In this document: one piece after another, positions 1-7,505 of the stretch
Layout: each line of letters opens with the position of its first letter
Numbering within the stretch: position 1 is the stretch's first letter
NCBI RefSeq assembly: GCF_944391105.1
Contig: NZ_CALXSK010000022.1
Location: 1-53,792 of the forward strand
DNA from: an uncultured Victivallis sp.
GTDB taxonomy: Bacteria; Verrucomicrobiota; Lentisphaeria; Victivallales; Victivallaceae
Reading direction: 5' to 3'
Length of the DNA: 53,792 nucleotides
Notes under the pieces: model-generated
Database searches by the model: none
Told to the model about the DNA's origin: nothing
The model's input: the letters and a program-made list of their open reading frames with translations, nothing else
Translations under genes and position numbers: made by a program

Positions 1-8
1 AGGATTTT

Positions 9-41
9 ACTCAATTCAAACTCGTAAAAAATTGAGTTTTT
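9..41 (+). terminator. Stem-loop with T-run at the window start
   Basis: The arms ACTCAATT (9-16) and AATTGAGT (30-37) pair perfectly and run into TTTTT at 37-41, the pattern of a short intrinsic terminator. It could end an upstream plus-strand gene outside the window, or lie in the leader of the small peptide gene that starts at 81. The 13-nt loop is long for a terminator. Confidence 0.45.
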
Positions 42-80
42 CCCGGCATCGAAGTGGAATTTTATCATAGGAGAAAGAGT

Positions 81-338
81 ATGAACAAGATCGCAAAAAC
101 TTTGCTGCTGGTCGCCGTGCTGGTTGTTGGAGCAACCTGTGTGCAGGCGGGGGATCATGGACCGAGCGACGGGGTGGAAATCACCCGGGCGATAGTACAC
201 GGGATCACGCAGATCCTGAGCCCGCGGCCGACACCGCCGCCTCCGCCGCCGAGATGGGCCCCACCCCCGCCGCCGCGGCACCACCATCCTGCACCGCCGC
301 CGCGGCATCACCAGCCCGCACCTCCGCCGAGACGTTGA
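81..338 (+). CDS. Small secreted proline/histidine-rich protein (85 aa)
   Basis: I do not recognise a family. The N-terminus (MNKIAKTLLLVAVLVVGATC) is a clear Sec signal peptide, with likely cleavage after CVQA near residue 24. About 25 ordinary residues follow, then a C-terminal third made almost only of Pro, Arg and His (PPPPPPRW, PPRHHHPAPPPRHHQPAPPP). Such tails are extended polyproline II structures; clustered His can bind metal, and Pro/Arg tracts can contact peptidoglycan or partner proteins, but nothing here decides between these. I start at 81 rather than the upstream in-frame ATG at 54 because AGGAGAAAG at 69-77 sits at proper spacing and the signal peptide begins there. A decayed paralogue lies at 2573-2744. 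The gene converges on the minus-strand gene at 399 across a stem-loop. Confidence 0.7.
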   Translation: MNKIAKTLLLVAVLVVGATCVQAGDHGPSDGVEITRAIVHGITQILSPRPTPPPPPPRWAPPPPPRHHHPAPPPRHHQPAPPPRR

Positions 339-360
339 CGATGATGCGGAAACATCAGAA

Positions 361-393
361 CAGGCGCGATCGGGAAATCCCGGGTCGCGCCTG
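361..393. terminator. Stem-loop between convergent genes
   Basis: CAGGCGCGA (361-369) pairs with TCGCGCCTG (385-393), and CGGG with CCCG inside it. It lies between the stops of the Pro/His-rich peptide gene and the 158-aa membrane protein gene, so it probably terminates one or both transcripts, although no strong T-run follows. The same structure recurs at 2761-2793 with two compensated base pairs, which argues that the pairing is under selection. Confidence 0.6.
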
Positions 394-398
394 CTGTC

Positions 399-875
399 TC
401 AATGGCAGCGCCAGTCGGCATTGCAATCGAGCGAAACGAAGGAGTAACGCAGAAAATAATTTCCCTTCTGCCGGGACAGTTCGGCGATCTCCTCTTTGAG
501 CTGGGCGATGAGGCCGTCGATGTGATAATGCGACAGGGCCTCCAGAATGATCGTTTCGTCGTCTTTCAGAAAATAGACGGATTCTCCGAATCGGTCATAA
601 AACATGCGAACCTCCTCCCTGCTCAACCCGGTTCTGAAAATAACCAGCTGAAAAAAATCGCAATGATTTCCGTTTCCGGTCAGAACTCCGATTTCAGAGA
701 AGGTTTTGCAGACGGCCGTTCCGCCTCCCGGCTTCAGGCATGTCAATTGATCCAGAAAATAGTCGGAGAGAACATCATTCCGGAATCGGGCGGCAAACAG
801 AGGCCAGATCAGAAGCAGCAGAAACAGGCATGCTCCGCCGATTGCAAATTTACGCCAGTGTTTTCGAACGAACAA
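399..875 (-). CDS. Hypothetical single-pass membrane protein (158 aa)
   Basis: No family recognised. A basic N-terminus (MFVRKHWRKF) is followed by one hydrophobic segment at about residues 11-30 (GGACLFLLLLIWPLFAA), giving a likely N-in anchor. The remaining 125 residues are soluble and probably periplasmic, with four to five cysteines (LTCLKPGG, AVCKTF, NHCDFF, DWRCH). The start codon appears to be TTG at 873-875, preceded by AAGGTGGGGGGATC. The gene lies 18 bp downstream of the GH4 gene on the same strand, so the two are probably co-transcribed. A short decayed copy of its 3' end lies at about 2797-2872. Confidence 0.6.
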   Translation of the reverse strand: MFVRKHWRKFAIGGACLFLLLLIWPLFAARFRNDVLSDYFLDQLTCLKPGGGTAVCKTFSEIGVLTGNGNHCDFFQLVIFRTGLSREEVRMFYDRFGESVYFLKDDETIILEALSHYHIDGLIAQLKEEIAELSRQKGNYFLRYSFVSLDCNADWRCH

Positions 876-893
876 GATCCCCCCACCTTCCCA

Positions 894-2312
894 TTAAAAA
901 TTTTCACCGGAAAGCCCCGCCCTTCTCCGTGTTTTTCGGGCAGGCAGCAGGCACGCCTGCGCGGAGAAGCGTGGATCGATCGCGTCGGCCAGCGCCTCGA
1001 AAAGCTCGCCGGTCATCGCCCGAATCTCGTCGAGGCCGAGTTTGCTCTGCGTATTCGGATCGACCGCGATCGCGTGGAAAATCGCACAACGATCGCCGGT
1101 CAAAGCCCCCTGCGCCCCGAGGATCTGCGCATTGATCATGCCGCGGTCGAGCGCGGCAAGCTGTTCCGGAAAATCTTCGATCCGTCCCGGCACGATGCCG
1201 CCGCCGTCAACCAGGCATGGAACTTCCACGCAGGCTTCCGGCGGCAGCGTGGCAATGAGACCGTGATTCATCACGTTCAAATTCGCGCAAATCGGTTCGT
1301 TCTTCTCAATCGCCGCAATGATCCGGACGCCATACTCGACGCTCGCGGAGAGATCAGGTTCGCGGCTGCCGTCGAGACAGGCCCGGATCATTTTCTCGTT
1401 GCGAATCTGAAGTCCGCGGCAGATCGCGACCGACGCACCGGAGACGCCGCACCCCATCGCCGACCAGTCGATGCCGTTCTCATCCACCTCCGGGAAATCG
1501 TTGCAGCAGAAGCGGTCGATCAGATCCTGCCGCTTGCGGAAATAGGGCAGATATTCGCTGTTGTGGCCGCTGCTCTCGGTCGGGAAGTATCCGAAATTGC
1601 GCATGATCTCGAACCGAACCTTCTCGCGTCTGTAGATCTCCGGCCTGTCAAGGCATGCGAAGAGCCGGGGATAGACATCCTCCCCGTCAACTTCAAGTTT
1701 CAACATGAAAGCCAGATGATTCACGCCCGCGGCGCGGAAGTGGAGTTTTTCGACAGGGACTCCGATCCATTCCGCGATCTGCCGCGACGTGTGCTGCACG
1801 CTGTGGCAGAGTCCGACCACTTTCACGGTTTTCGCGCGTTTCGACAATGCGATTGTGTTCATCGACATCGGGTTGACGTAATTCAGCAGATACGCGCCGG
1901 GACAGAGCTCCTCCATGCGGTCGAGCACCTCGAAGAGATCCCGCAACGTACGCAGCCCCCGGAAGATGCCTCCGGGGCCGAGCGTATCGGAAACCACCTG
2001 ATCGACGCCGTACTTCATCGGAATCTCGTACTCAAGCTCCTGATGCCGGAGCGTTCCGCAGCGGAAGATCGTGATGACATAATCGGCTCCCGCGAGCGCC
2101 TCGCAGAGATCGGTCGTCGCCCGGGGATGGAATTCGACCCCGAACTTCTTCGCAAGCAGCGCGGCCATGGCAACGGCGTTCGCCAGCCTGCCCGCATCGA
2201 TGTCCATCAACACCACCTCGTGTGTGCGCAAAACCGGGTCAATCAGAATATCCCGGATGAAGTTCTGCGCAAAAATCACGCCACCGGCCCCGACCAGAAC
2301 GATCTTCGACAT
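894..2312 (-). CDS. Glycoside hydrolase family 4 (alpha-galactosidase MelA-like)
   Basis: GH4 enzymes hydrolyse glycosides by an NAD- and Mn-dependent oxidation/elimination route in the cytoplasm. The 472-residue length is typical. The N-terminal dinucleotide-binding loop is VLVGAGGVIFAQN (residues 6-18), the substrate loop NYVNPMSMN at 144-152, and the metal-binding Cys169-His170 (GLCHSVQ) and His199 (GVNHLAF) are all present. The sequence around LGPGGIFRGLRT resembles E. coli MelA, so alpha-galactosidase is the best guess; alpha-glucuronidase or galacturonidase specificities occur in the same family. There is no signal peptide. The ATG at 2310-2312 follows a strong AGGAGG. The gene is first in a two-gene unit with the 158-aa membrane protein. 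A decayed copy of its 3' end lies at 2880-2976. Confidence 0.88.
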   Translation of the reverse strand: MSKIVLVGAGGVIFAQNFIRDILIDPVLRTHEVVLMDIDAGRLANAVAMAALLAKKFGVEFHPRATTDLCEALAGADYVITIFRCGTLRHQELEYEIPMKYGVDQVVSDTLGPGGIFRGLRTLRDLFEVLDRMEELCPGAYLLNYVNPMSMNTIALSKRAKTVKVVGLCHSVQHTSRQIAEWIGVPVEKLHFRAAGVNHLAFMLKLEVDGEDVYPRLFACLDRPEIYRREKVRFEIMRNFGYFPTESSGHNSEYLPYFRKRQDLIDRFCCNDFPEVDENGIDWSAMGCGVSGASVAICRGLQIRNEKMIRACLDGSREPDLSASVEYGVRIIAAIEKNEPICANLNVMNHGLIATLPPEACVEVPCLVDGGGIVPGRIEDFPEQLAALDRGMINAQILGAQGALTGDRCAIFHAIAVDPNTQSKLGLDEIRAMTGELFEALADAIDPRFSAQACLLPARKTRRRAGLSGENF

Positions 2313-2572
2313 ACCAACCTCCTGCCGCTTGTACTGTTCGTGTGTACGGTAGCATGAGTTTCTCGCAAAATCAAGCCCCTGTCGAAATCTCTGTCACGCA
2401 TTCGCAGCCCGGGATGCAACAGCATCGATGAGGGCGGGTTTCAACTTTTCCGCAATCAGTGAAGAAAAAAAGAATATTTTTAATTTCAGTATAACAAGGT
2501 ATCCAGAATTACGTTATATGATCAGGCTCGATCCAGTGAAGTCATCAACCTCATCGCATAAGGAGAAAAAGT

Positions 2573-2744
2573 ATAAACAAGATTGCCCAAACACTGCTGC
2601 TGGTCGCCGTGCTGGTTGTCGGAGCTGCCTAAAGATCGCGAGCCGGGCGACGGAGTACAGATCACCCGGGCTGTTATGGGCGGAATCGCACAGATTCTAA
2701 GCCCGCGTTCCACGCCGCCTCCGCCGCCGAGACGCCAGCAATGA
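2573..2744 (+). pseudogene. Remnant of the Pro/His-rich secreted peptide gene
   Basis: The AGGAGAAA ribosome site is kept, but the start codon is ATA (2573-2575) where copy 1 has ATG. The signal-peptide coding part reads NKIAQTLLLVAVLVVGAA and then stops after a small deletion and frameshift. In another frame the sequence resumes as GDGVQITRAVMGGIAQILSP and PPPPPRRQQ, matching copy 1 (SDGVEITRAIVHGITQILSP). The His-rich tail is deleted. It is clearly derived from the same gene and cannot be translated as such. Confidence 0.8.
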
Positions 2745-2760
2745 TGCGGAGAAATCTGAA

Positions 2761-2793
2761 AAGACGCGATCCGGAATCCCCGGGTCGCGTCTT
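2761..2793. terminator. Conserved stem-loop inside the pseudogene region
   Basis: AAGACGCGA (2761-2769) pairs with TCGCGTCTT (2785-2793). Compared with 361-393 at an exact offset of 2400, the outermost pair changed from C-G to A-T and the fourth pair from G-C to A-T, each on both sides, so the stem stayed fully paired. The T-run is slightly better here (TCTTTC). Confidence 0.6.
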
Positions 2794-2796
2794 TCG

Positions 2797-2872
2797 TATC
2801 AATGACAGCCCGGTTCTCGTTGCCATTCTGAGAGACGAAGGGGCATCACAGAAAATAACACTCTTCCTCATT
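2797..2872 (-). pseudogene. Remnant of the 158-aa membrane protein gene, 3' end
   Basis: The stretch aligns with 397-472, for example CGAAGGGGCATCACAGAAAA against CGAAGGAGTAACGCAGAAAA. On the minus strand it still suggests the C-terminal residues of the intact gene, but stops interrupt the frame and the rest of the gene is deleted. Confidence 0.6.
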
Positions 2873-2879
2873 AAGAATT

Positions 2880-2976
2880 TTTCATGATTCCTGAAAGCCC
2901 CCTGTCTCCGGGGTCGGGGAAACGGTCACACCTGCGCGGAGAGAAACTTTCCGGTCATCGCACGGGATTCTCATCG
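2880..2976 (-). pseudogene. Remnant of the GH4 gene, 3' end
   Basis: On the minus strand one frame reads MTGKFLSAQV and then a stop, against MTGELFEALADAIDPRFSAQ in the intact GH4 protein: a 12-residue deletion followed by nonsense. Upstream, GATGAGAATCCCGTGCG matches the codons for DEIRA in copy 1 with a 2-bp insertion. The 3' end of the YceK-like gene runs into this remnant. Confidence 0.65.
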
Positions 2977-3359
2977 TCCGCGGGTTTTCCGCTGTATCGG
3001 GAATGAACCCGTTCCGCCCGTTCCGCACTCTCCCACAAGTCAACAGGAATCCAGACTGTGTCAAAAGCCAGACACAGCGGAAGATCCACGAGAAAAACCA
3101 GAGTCGCAGCCGGAGCAAAACAACAGTAATACTCCCACTCCGGATCACGGCCGCGCGGGATTCCCGGATGAAGCCCCTTCCCCTGCCAGACATAACCGAT
3201 CGTCAGCGCATCCCGGATGGTGGATCGGAACAGCAGGTCGGAACGCTTTTCCGTATTCAAATCCCGGAAAACCACCCCGCAGCCGGCGACGGCCAGCAAC
3301 AGAATCGCAATCGCCCCGGCCCCAAGCCGGGAAATAACTCTGCCGGCAAAACGACGCAT
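2955..3359 (-). CDS. YceK/YidQ-like outer-membrane lipoprotein
   Basis: A 134-residue lipoprotein. The signal ends in a lipobox (LLAVAGC, Cys near residue 27). The stretch VDLPLCLAFDTVWIPVDLW near residues 91-109 is the hallmark of YceK/YidQ lipoproteins (a run such as IDLPLSLVADTLLLP), whose exact role is unknown. The last eight or so residues (ADDENPVR) come from sequence that aligns to the GH4 remnant, so the natural C-terminus was probably lost and replaced at the duplication boundary. No strong ribosome site precedes the ATG at 3357-3359. It lies 32 bp downstream of purO on the same strand. Confidence 0.65.
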   Translation of the reverse strand: MRRFAGRVISRLGAGAIAILLLAVAGCGVVFRDLNTEKRSDLLFRSTIRDALTIGYVWQGKGLHPGIPRGRDPEWEYYCCFAPAATLVFLVDLPLCLAFDTVWIPVDLWESAERAERVHSRYSGKPADDENPVR

Positions 3360-3391
3360 TTTCGTACCGAAGCCAAATTTTCGCGTCCGGG

Positions 3392-4027
3392 TCAGATCAC
3401 GCGGACGGCGAGTTCGTAGCCGTCGCCCGATTCAACCGCCGCGGCGCTCGTGACCGGGTTCGTGAACTCCGCGAAGATTCCACCGTCGACAATGTAGTTC
3501 ACCGCGCACTTCGCGCAGACACCGTCGAAACCGTCGGTCACCTGATCGTCACAGGGACGGTTCTTCTCATAGGTCGAAAGGTAGCGGATCTGCCCAGGCA
3601 CAAGATCAAATTCACGCACAAGCAGCGCGTCCTTGCGGATGATGCCGAGATATCCCTTGCGCACCTTGCGTCCGACCACCGCGACGATGCGCGGCGTGTC
3701 GAGCGAATCCTTCTCGTAATCCATCGCCAGAAGCGAAAGCGAAATCGCATCGCGGGCAGGATACCCCATCGCGAGCTTCTCGACGATCGGATCGGTCTGC
3801 GAACCGTTCGTCGCAACCGCCCACTCCCCCGCGAGCCGGATGCAGTTGTAGGTGATATACGGGTTCTTGCGCAGATCGCCCTCGAATCCCGCCCGCGGCA
3901 TGATCGAAATTTGATTGTTGTTCAACACCGCCTCCCGATTCGGAAACGAGCGCGAGGATACGCGGTACATCGCCGCGGCTTTGCCTTCCGGCGTCATGCC
4001 GATCGCCACAATTCTGCCAAGATACAT
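3392..4027 (-). CDS. purO: Archaeal-type IMP cyclohydrolase (PurO)
   Basis: PurO closes the purine ring, turning FAICAR into IMP, the last step of de novo purine synthesis in many archaea. Most bacteria use the C-terminal half of the unrelated PurH. The 211-residue protein fits the usual length of about 200. Diagnostic stretches are MYLGRIVAIG at the start, YRVSSRSFPNR (about 21-31), NPYITYNCIRL (about 55-65), ATNGSQTDPI and LLAMDYEKDSLDTPRI (about 100-115), which align closely with methanogen PurO. The C-terminus is slightly longer than in the short archaeal forms. The start has AGGAAGGTG upstream. It sits 85 bp downstream of the GH42 gene; nothing else for purine synthesis is nearby. Confidence 0.88.
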   Translation of the reverse strand: MYLGRIVAIGMTPEGKAAAMYRVSSRSFPNREAVLNNNQISIMPRAGFEGDLRKNPYITYNCIRLAGEWAVATNGSQTDPIVEKLAMGYPARDAISLSLLAMDYEKDSLDTPRIVAVVGRKVRKGYLGIIRKDALLVREFDLVPGQIRYLSTYEKNRPCDDQVTDGFDGVCAKCAVNYIVDGGIFAEFTNPVTSAAAVESGDGYELAVRVI

Positions 4028-4112
4028 ATTCCAACACCTTCCTGATTGAATTTGAAGTTCGTTTGTCAGCCTATAAAATACGGCAGAAACGGTCGAAATT
4101 CAAATTTCCCTC

Positions 4113-6137
4113 TCACTTTTTCAGGATTTCCGAGCCGAACGGCGCCAGAGTGAGAACCCCGCTCCGGACGGAACCGTCCGCAAGCACCGTGAAACTGCCC
4201 TCCGGCAACCGCACTTCACGCTCCTCCGGGGTGTAGTTGAAGAGGAAGAGATACTCCTCCTCCCCGTTGCGGCGCAGAGAAGCGCTGATTCCGGGATTGT
4301 CCGCGGGAATGACCGGTTCGATCCCGGCCTCGGCGGCGAGTTTCCCGAGAAACTCCGCGAGAAAATCCTCCTTCGTGCGCACGGCGATGTAATACGCCTT
4401 CCCTTCTCCGAAGCGGTTGACCGTCACAGCGGGTTCTCCGGCATAAAGCGGATCGACGGTGCAGGCCGCCAGAGGCTCGGCGCCGCGCAAGTGAATGCGC
4501 TCGGCGTAGTCGACCACTTCGAACTCCCGCCCCTCCCAGATGATCGACTGGCGGTCGAACGCGGGAATCCCGCCCATCTCCTCGTTCCAGATGCCGAAGA
4601 GCTCCATCAATCCGTCGCCGGGCCAGCCGCCGAGGAAGCAGTTCGCGTCGCGGTCCTCGTAGCCGGAGAGATAACTCATCACCAGCGTTCCGCCCGCCGC
4701 GACGAATGCCTTCAGACGTTCCGCCACGCCGGGTTTGAGCATCATCATCATCGGACAGATCAGCAGCCGGTATTTCGAAAAATCCGACAACGACTCGATC
4801 ACGTCCATCGGAAGGTTCTTCGTCCAGAGCGCGCGGTAGAAGGTCTGAACCGTCTCCGTATATTTCTTCTGCTCCTGGCTGCCGGGCCCCTGGCTGACCT
4901 GAAGCGCCCAGAGACACTCCCAGTCCCAGACGACCGCCGCCTGCACCGGATAGGCGCTGCCGCAGATCCCGCCGCATTTGCGGTAGAGTGCCCCGAGTTC
5001 GGCGACATCGCGGAACACCCGCGTATTCTCCGTGCCGACGTGATCGACGACCGCGCCGTGGAACTTCTCAAGGTTGCCGCGGCTCTTCCGCCACTGGAAG
5101 TAGAGCGTCCCGTCGGCGCCGTGACCGATCGCACAGAGCTCCTCAAGTTTATGTTGATTCGGCCGCTTCAGCCGGTGTCCCGGCATCCAGTTCGTCGCAC
5201 TCGGAGCGGACTCCATGATGAGAAACGGCCTGCCGTCCTTCATCGCGCGGTGCATGTCGTGCCGCATCGCGCATTCGGACAGGATCTTGCGGACATCCGG
5301 CTCGATTCCCCAGCCGGGATAGACGTCGTCGGAGATGAAATCGCACACCTCCGCCACTCTCCAGTAGTCGAGCCCGTCGAAAAAGCCCATCATGTTCGTC
5401 GTCACCGGAATATCCGGCGTGTAAGCGCGCAACGCGTCGACCTCAAACTTCATGAAGTCGCAGCACTGAAAGGTCGTGAACCGTTTCCAGTCGAGCGTAT
5501 TGCACTCCGAACACCCCCAGGGGGTGATCTCGGCCCAGTCGGTGTGAATGTGGCTCCAGAACGCATTCCACCACGCGCGGTTCAGGTTCTCCAGCGTGCC
5601 GTACCGTTCCCGCAGCCAGCTGCGGAAGCGGTCGAGGCAGAGGTTGCAGTAACAGCTGCCGCTGTATTCGTTCGAGATGTGCCAGCCGGCAAGAGCCGGA
5701 TGATTCGCATACCGCTTCGCGAGCTTCGAATTGATCTCGCGCACTTTCGCACGATAGACCGGCGAACTCCAGCAGTGGTTGTGGCGCCAGGAGTACGGCT
5801 GTCGCAGTCCGTTTTCATCGACGCGGCAGACTTCGGGATGCGCAGTCGCGAGCCAGGCGGGTTTCGCACCGCTCGGCGTCGCGAGAATCACGTGAAATTT
5901 GTGCTCGGCCATGCGATCCATGATCCGGTCGAGCCATTCGAAACGGTACTTCCCCGGCGCAGGCTCCAGCGCGGTCCAGCTGAAAATTCCGACCGAAAAG
6001 GTGTTGCAGCCGGATTTCTCCATCAGCTCGAAATCCCGGTCGATGATCTCCGGCGTCTCCAGCCATTGATCCGGATTGTAGTCGCCCCCGTGCAGAATCT
6101 CCGCCGCATTGCGGATGACCGGCCCGAATTTTTCCAT
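4113..6137 (-). CDS. Glycoside hydrolase family 42 beta-galactosidase
   Basis: GH42 enzymes release beta-linked galactose from oligosaccharides, usually in the cytoplasm. The 674-residue protein has the three-domain layout: a TIM barrel (about 1-390), a trimerisation domain with a glutamine-amidotransferase-like fold (about 400-600; KAFVAAGGTLVMSY) and a small beta domain. The acid/base is Glu157 (HISNEYSG) and the nucleophile is the Glu in LIMESAPSATNW. The zinc-site cysteines are Cys122 (NHCWSS) and Cys162, 164 and 167 (CYCNLC). I start at 6137 because AAGGAG precedes it and the homology begins there; the frame is open 51 codons further upstream. No signal peptide. It follows the hexosamine kinase gene by 136 bp, and the two may work together on galacto-N-biose or lacto-N-biose type sugars. 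Confidence 0.9.
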   Translation of the reverse strand: MEKFGPVIRNAAEILHGGDYNPDQWLETPEIIDRDFELMEKSGCNTFSVGIFSWTALEPAPGKYRFEWLDRIMDRMAEHKFHVILATPSGAKPAWLATAHPEVCRVDENGLRQPYSWRHNHCWSSPVYRAKVREINSKLAKRYANHPALAGWHISNEYSGSCYCNLCLDRFRSWLRERYGTLENLNRAWWNAFWSHIHTDWAEITPWGCSECNTLDWKRFTTFQCCDFMKFEVDALRAYTPDIPVTTNMMGFFDGLDYWRVAEVCDFISDDVYPGWGIEPDVRKILSECAMRHDMHRAMKDGRPFLIMESAPSATNWMPGHRLKRPNQHKLEELCAIGHGADGTLYFQWRKSRGNLEKFHGAVVDHVGTENTRVFRDVAELGALYRKCGGICGSAYPVQAAVVWDWECLWALQVSQGPGSQEQKKYTETVQTFYRALWTKNLPMDVIESLSDFSKYRLLICPMMMMLKPGVAERLKAFVAAGGTLVMSYLSGYEDRDANCFLGGWPGDGLMELFGIWNEEMGGIPAFDRQSIIWEGREFEVVDYAERIHLRGAEPLAACTVDPLYAGEPAVTVNRFGEGKAYYIAVRTKEDFLAEFLGKLAAEAGIEPVIPADNPGISASLRRNGEEEYLFLFNYTPEEREVRLPEGSFTVLADGSVRSGVLTLAPFGSEILKK

Positions 6138-6273
6138 GATCCCATCTCCTTCATAAAACGGTTTCTGGTGCGGTGCTCCATCGTAACGTATCACGTCTCG
6201 CAGCAAAAGGAAATAGGCTCTTTGGGAAAGTTCCTGTGTTTTCCGGGAAACAAGCGGAAAAACCGGAGAAAAA

Positions 6274-7374
6274 TCACAACTGTTCCGCAAGACGCCGCAT
6301 CGCGTCGTACTGCGACTCGATCGATTTCACGAGCGCAAGCTGTGTCCGGCAGCGGTCGAGGTTGTGACCGGGGCGGTGGACGCGGAAGTAGACGTCCCCT
6401 TCCAGATAGTCCGTCAGAAACCGGATTCCGATCTCCAGCGTGATGAGCTTCCCGGAGAAAGGCAGCAGCGACTTCTCCAGCGGTGAGAGGAAACTCCCCG
6501 CTCCCGCGAGGTAGCCGCGCAGCAGCGCCTCGTACATGGGGAACCGCATTGTCACTTTCGAAACATCGCGCTCATCCTCGGCCGCAGGGCTCGTTCCGGT
6601 GCGCACCATGTCGCCGAAGTCGTAGTGCGGAAGCCCCGGCATAACCGTGTCGAGGTCGATCACGCAGCAGCCGGTTCCGGTCAGGTCGTCAATGAGAACG
6701 TTGTTGAGTTTCGTATCGTTGTGGGTGGTCCGCTCGCGGATCTCGCCGGCGGCCTGGAGATCGAGCAGGGTCGAACACTCCGAAGCGCGGGCGCGGATGA
6801 AGTCGAGCTCCGCAGAAACTTCCGCGAGGCGTCCGGCGCGGTTCTCCTGCACGGCTTTCTCAAGCGCACCGAGGCGCGACACCGTGTTGTGAAACTCCGG
6901 AATCGTTTCGTTCAGCCGTCCGTCGAGATCCGCGAGGTCGGACTGAAAACCGCCGAACGCCGCAGCCGCTTCATACGCCTGCTTTTCGGTCTCGAGAATG
7001 TCGTAGGTACGGGCGTTTTCGACGAAGACGTAGCAGCGGAAGAAGTTCCCCGCCGCGTCGCGCACGAACGGCCGACCGTCCTTTGCAGGAACAAGTTCAA
7101 GCGTCCGGCGGCGGGTCGCGGGATTCGTCTCGCGTTCGCGCCGGAGTTTCCCGCGGATGTGCGAAGTCACGCGCTCGAAGTTCTCCATGAGCTGTTCCGG
7201 CTGCCGGAAGACATTCGTATTGATCCGCTGCACGATGTAGCGCACGAGCGTGCCGCCCTGATCGAAGGTCACGGCGTTGGTATCGTTGATGTGCCCGGTT
7301 CCGAACGGCATACCGATCACGTAGTCGCCCCGGAGCTCGAAATTTCCGCATACGTCCCGCAAATCGTAATTCAT
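6274..7374 (-). CDS. nahK: N-acetylhexosamine 1-kinase (NahK-like, APH fold)
   Basis: NahK phosphorylates GlcNAc or GalNAc at the anomeric carbon with ATP, feeding the Leloir-like route known from bifidobacteria. The 366-residue protein has the aminoglycoside-phosphotransferase fold: a glycine loop near residue 22 (GMPFGTGHINDTN), the catalytic THNDTKLNNVLID near residue 217 and the metal-binding CVIDLDTVMPG near 236, all matching bifidobacterial NahK in wording and order. The phosphotransferase family is broad, so the substrate is inferred. The start has AAAGGA upstream. The gene is divergent from the PocR/AraC regulator, with 131 bp between them, and leads into the GH42 gene. Confidence 0.8.
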   Translation of the reverse strand: MNYDLRDVCGNFELRGDYVIGMPFGTGHINDTNAVTFDQGGTLVRYIVQRINTNVFRQPEQLMENFERVTSHIRGKLRRERETNPATRRRTLELVPAKDGRPFVRDAAGNFFRCYVFVENARTYDILETEKQAYEAAAAFGGFQSDLADLDGRLNETIPEFHNTVSRLGALEKAVQENRAGRLAEVSAELDFIRARASECSTLLDLQAAGEIRERTTHNDTKLNNVLIDDLTGTGCCVIDLDTVMPGLPHYDFGDMVRTGTSPAAEDERDVSKVTMRFPMYEALLRGYLAGAGSFLSPLEKSLLPFSGKLITLEIGIRFLTDYLEGDVYFRVHRPGHNLDRCRTQLALVKSIESQYDAMRRLAEQL

Positions 7375-7505
7375 CGAAAAATCCTTTCCGTTATTTCGTT
7401 TTCAAACAATATAAACCGGAGAGGCCGTTTGCAAAATGGAAATTTTCACATCTCCTATGGATTTTTCCGCATTCAAAGGATATAGTAGAGAAAAAGGAGG
7501 CAACC

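Larger units (their letters stand above)
71..1032. repeat. Source copy of a decayed segmental duplication
   Basis: This stretch (small peptide gene, stem-loop, 158-aa gene, 3' end of the GH4 gene) aligns in order with 2561-2976. Matching blocks are roughly 71-340 with 2561-2744, 345-470 with 2745-2870 (constant offset of about 2400), and 889-1032 with 2873-2976. Copy 2 lacks most of the Pro/His tract and nearly all of the 158-aa gene (copy-1 positions about 472-888). Confidence 0.75.
2561..2976. repeat. Decayed second copy of 71-1032
   Basis: This is the shrunken copy of the stretch at 71-1032. It accounts for most of the roughly 640 bp between the GH4 start and the YceK-like stop. The part at 2313-2560 is gene-poor and locally AT-rich; it holds the GH4 upstream region, and I see no further gene in it. 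Three gene remnants inside are listed separately. Confidence 0.75.

Noticed and set aside
402..2357. Long plus-strand open frame opposite the GH4 gene (651 codons)
   Set aside because: It mirrors the GH4 and 158-aa genes in antisense. It is rich in Arg, His and Asp with no domain, as expected from high-GC codon use.
2428..2700. Plus-strand frame of 90 codons in the gap before the YceK-like gene
   Set aside because: It crosses the pseudogene remnant in the wrong frame and shows no signal peptide or homology.
6138..6290. N-terminal extension of the GH42 enzyme
   Set aside because: The family begins at 6137, where an AAGGAG site is correctly placed. The extra 51 residues have no counterpart.
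4491..6443. Long plus-strand open frame opposite GH42
   Set aside because: It is an antisense shadow of a well-supported enzyme, with no recognisable motif and no ribosome site.
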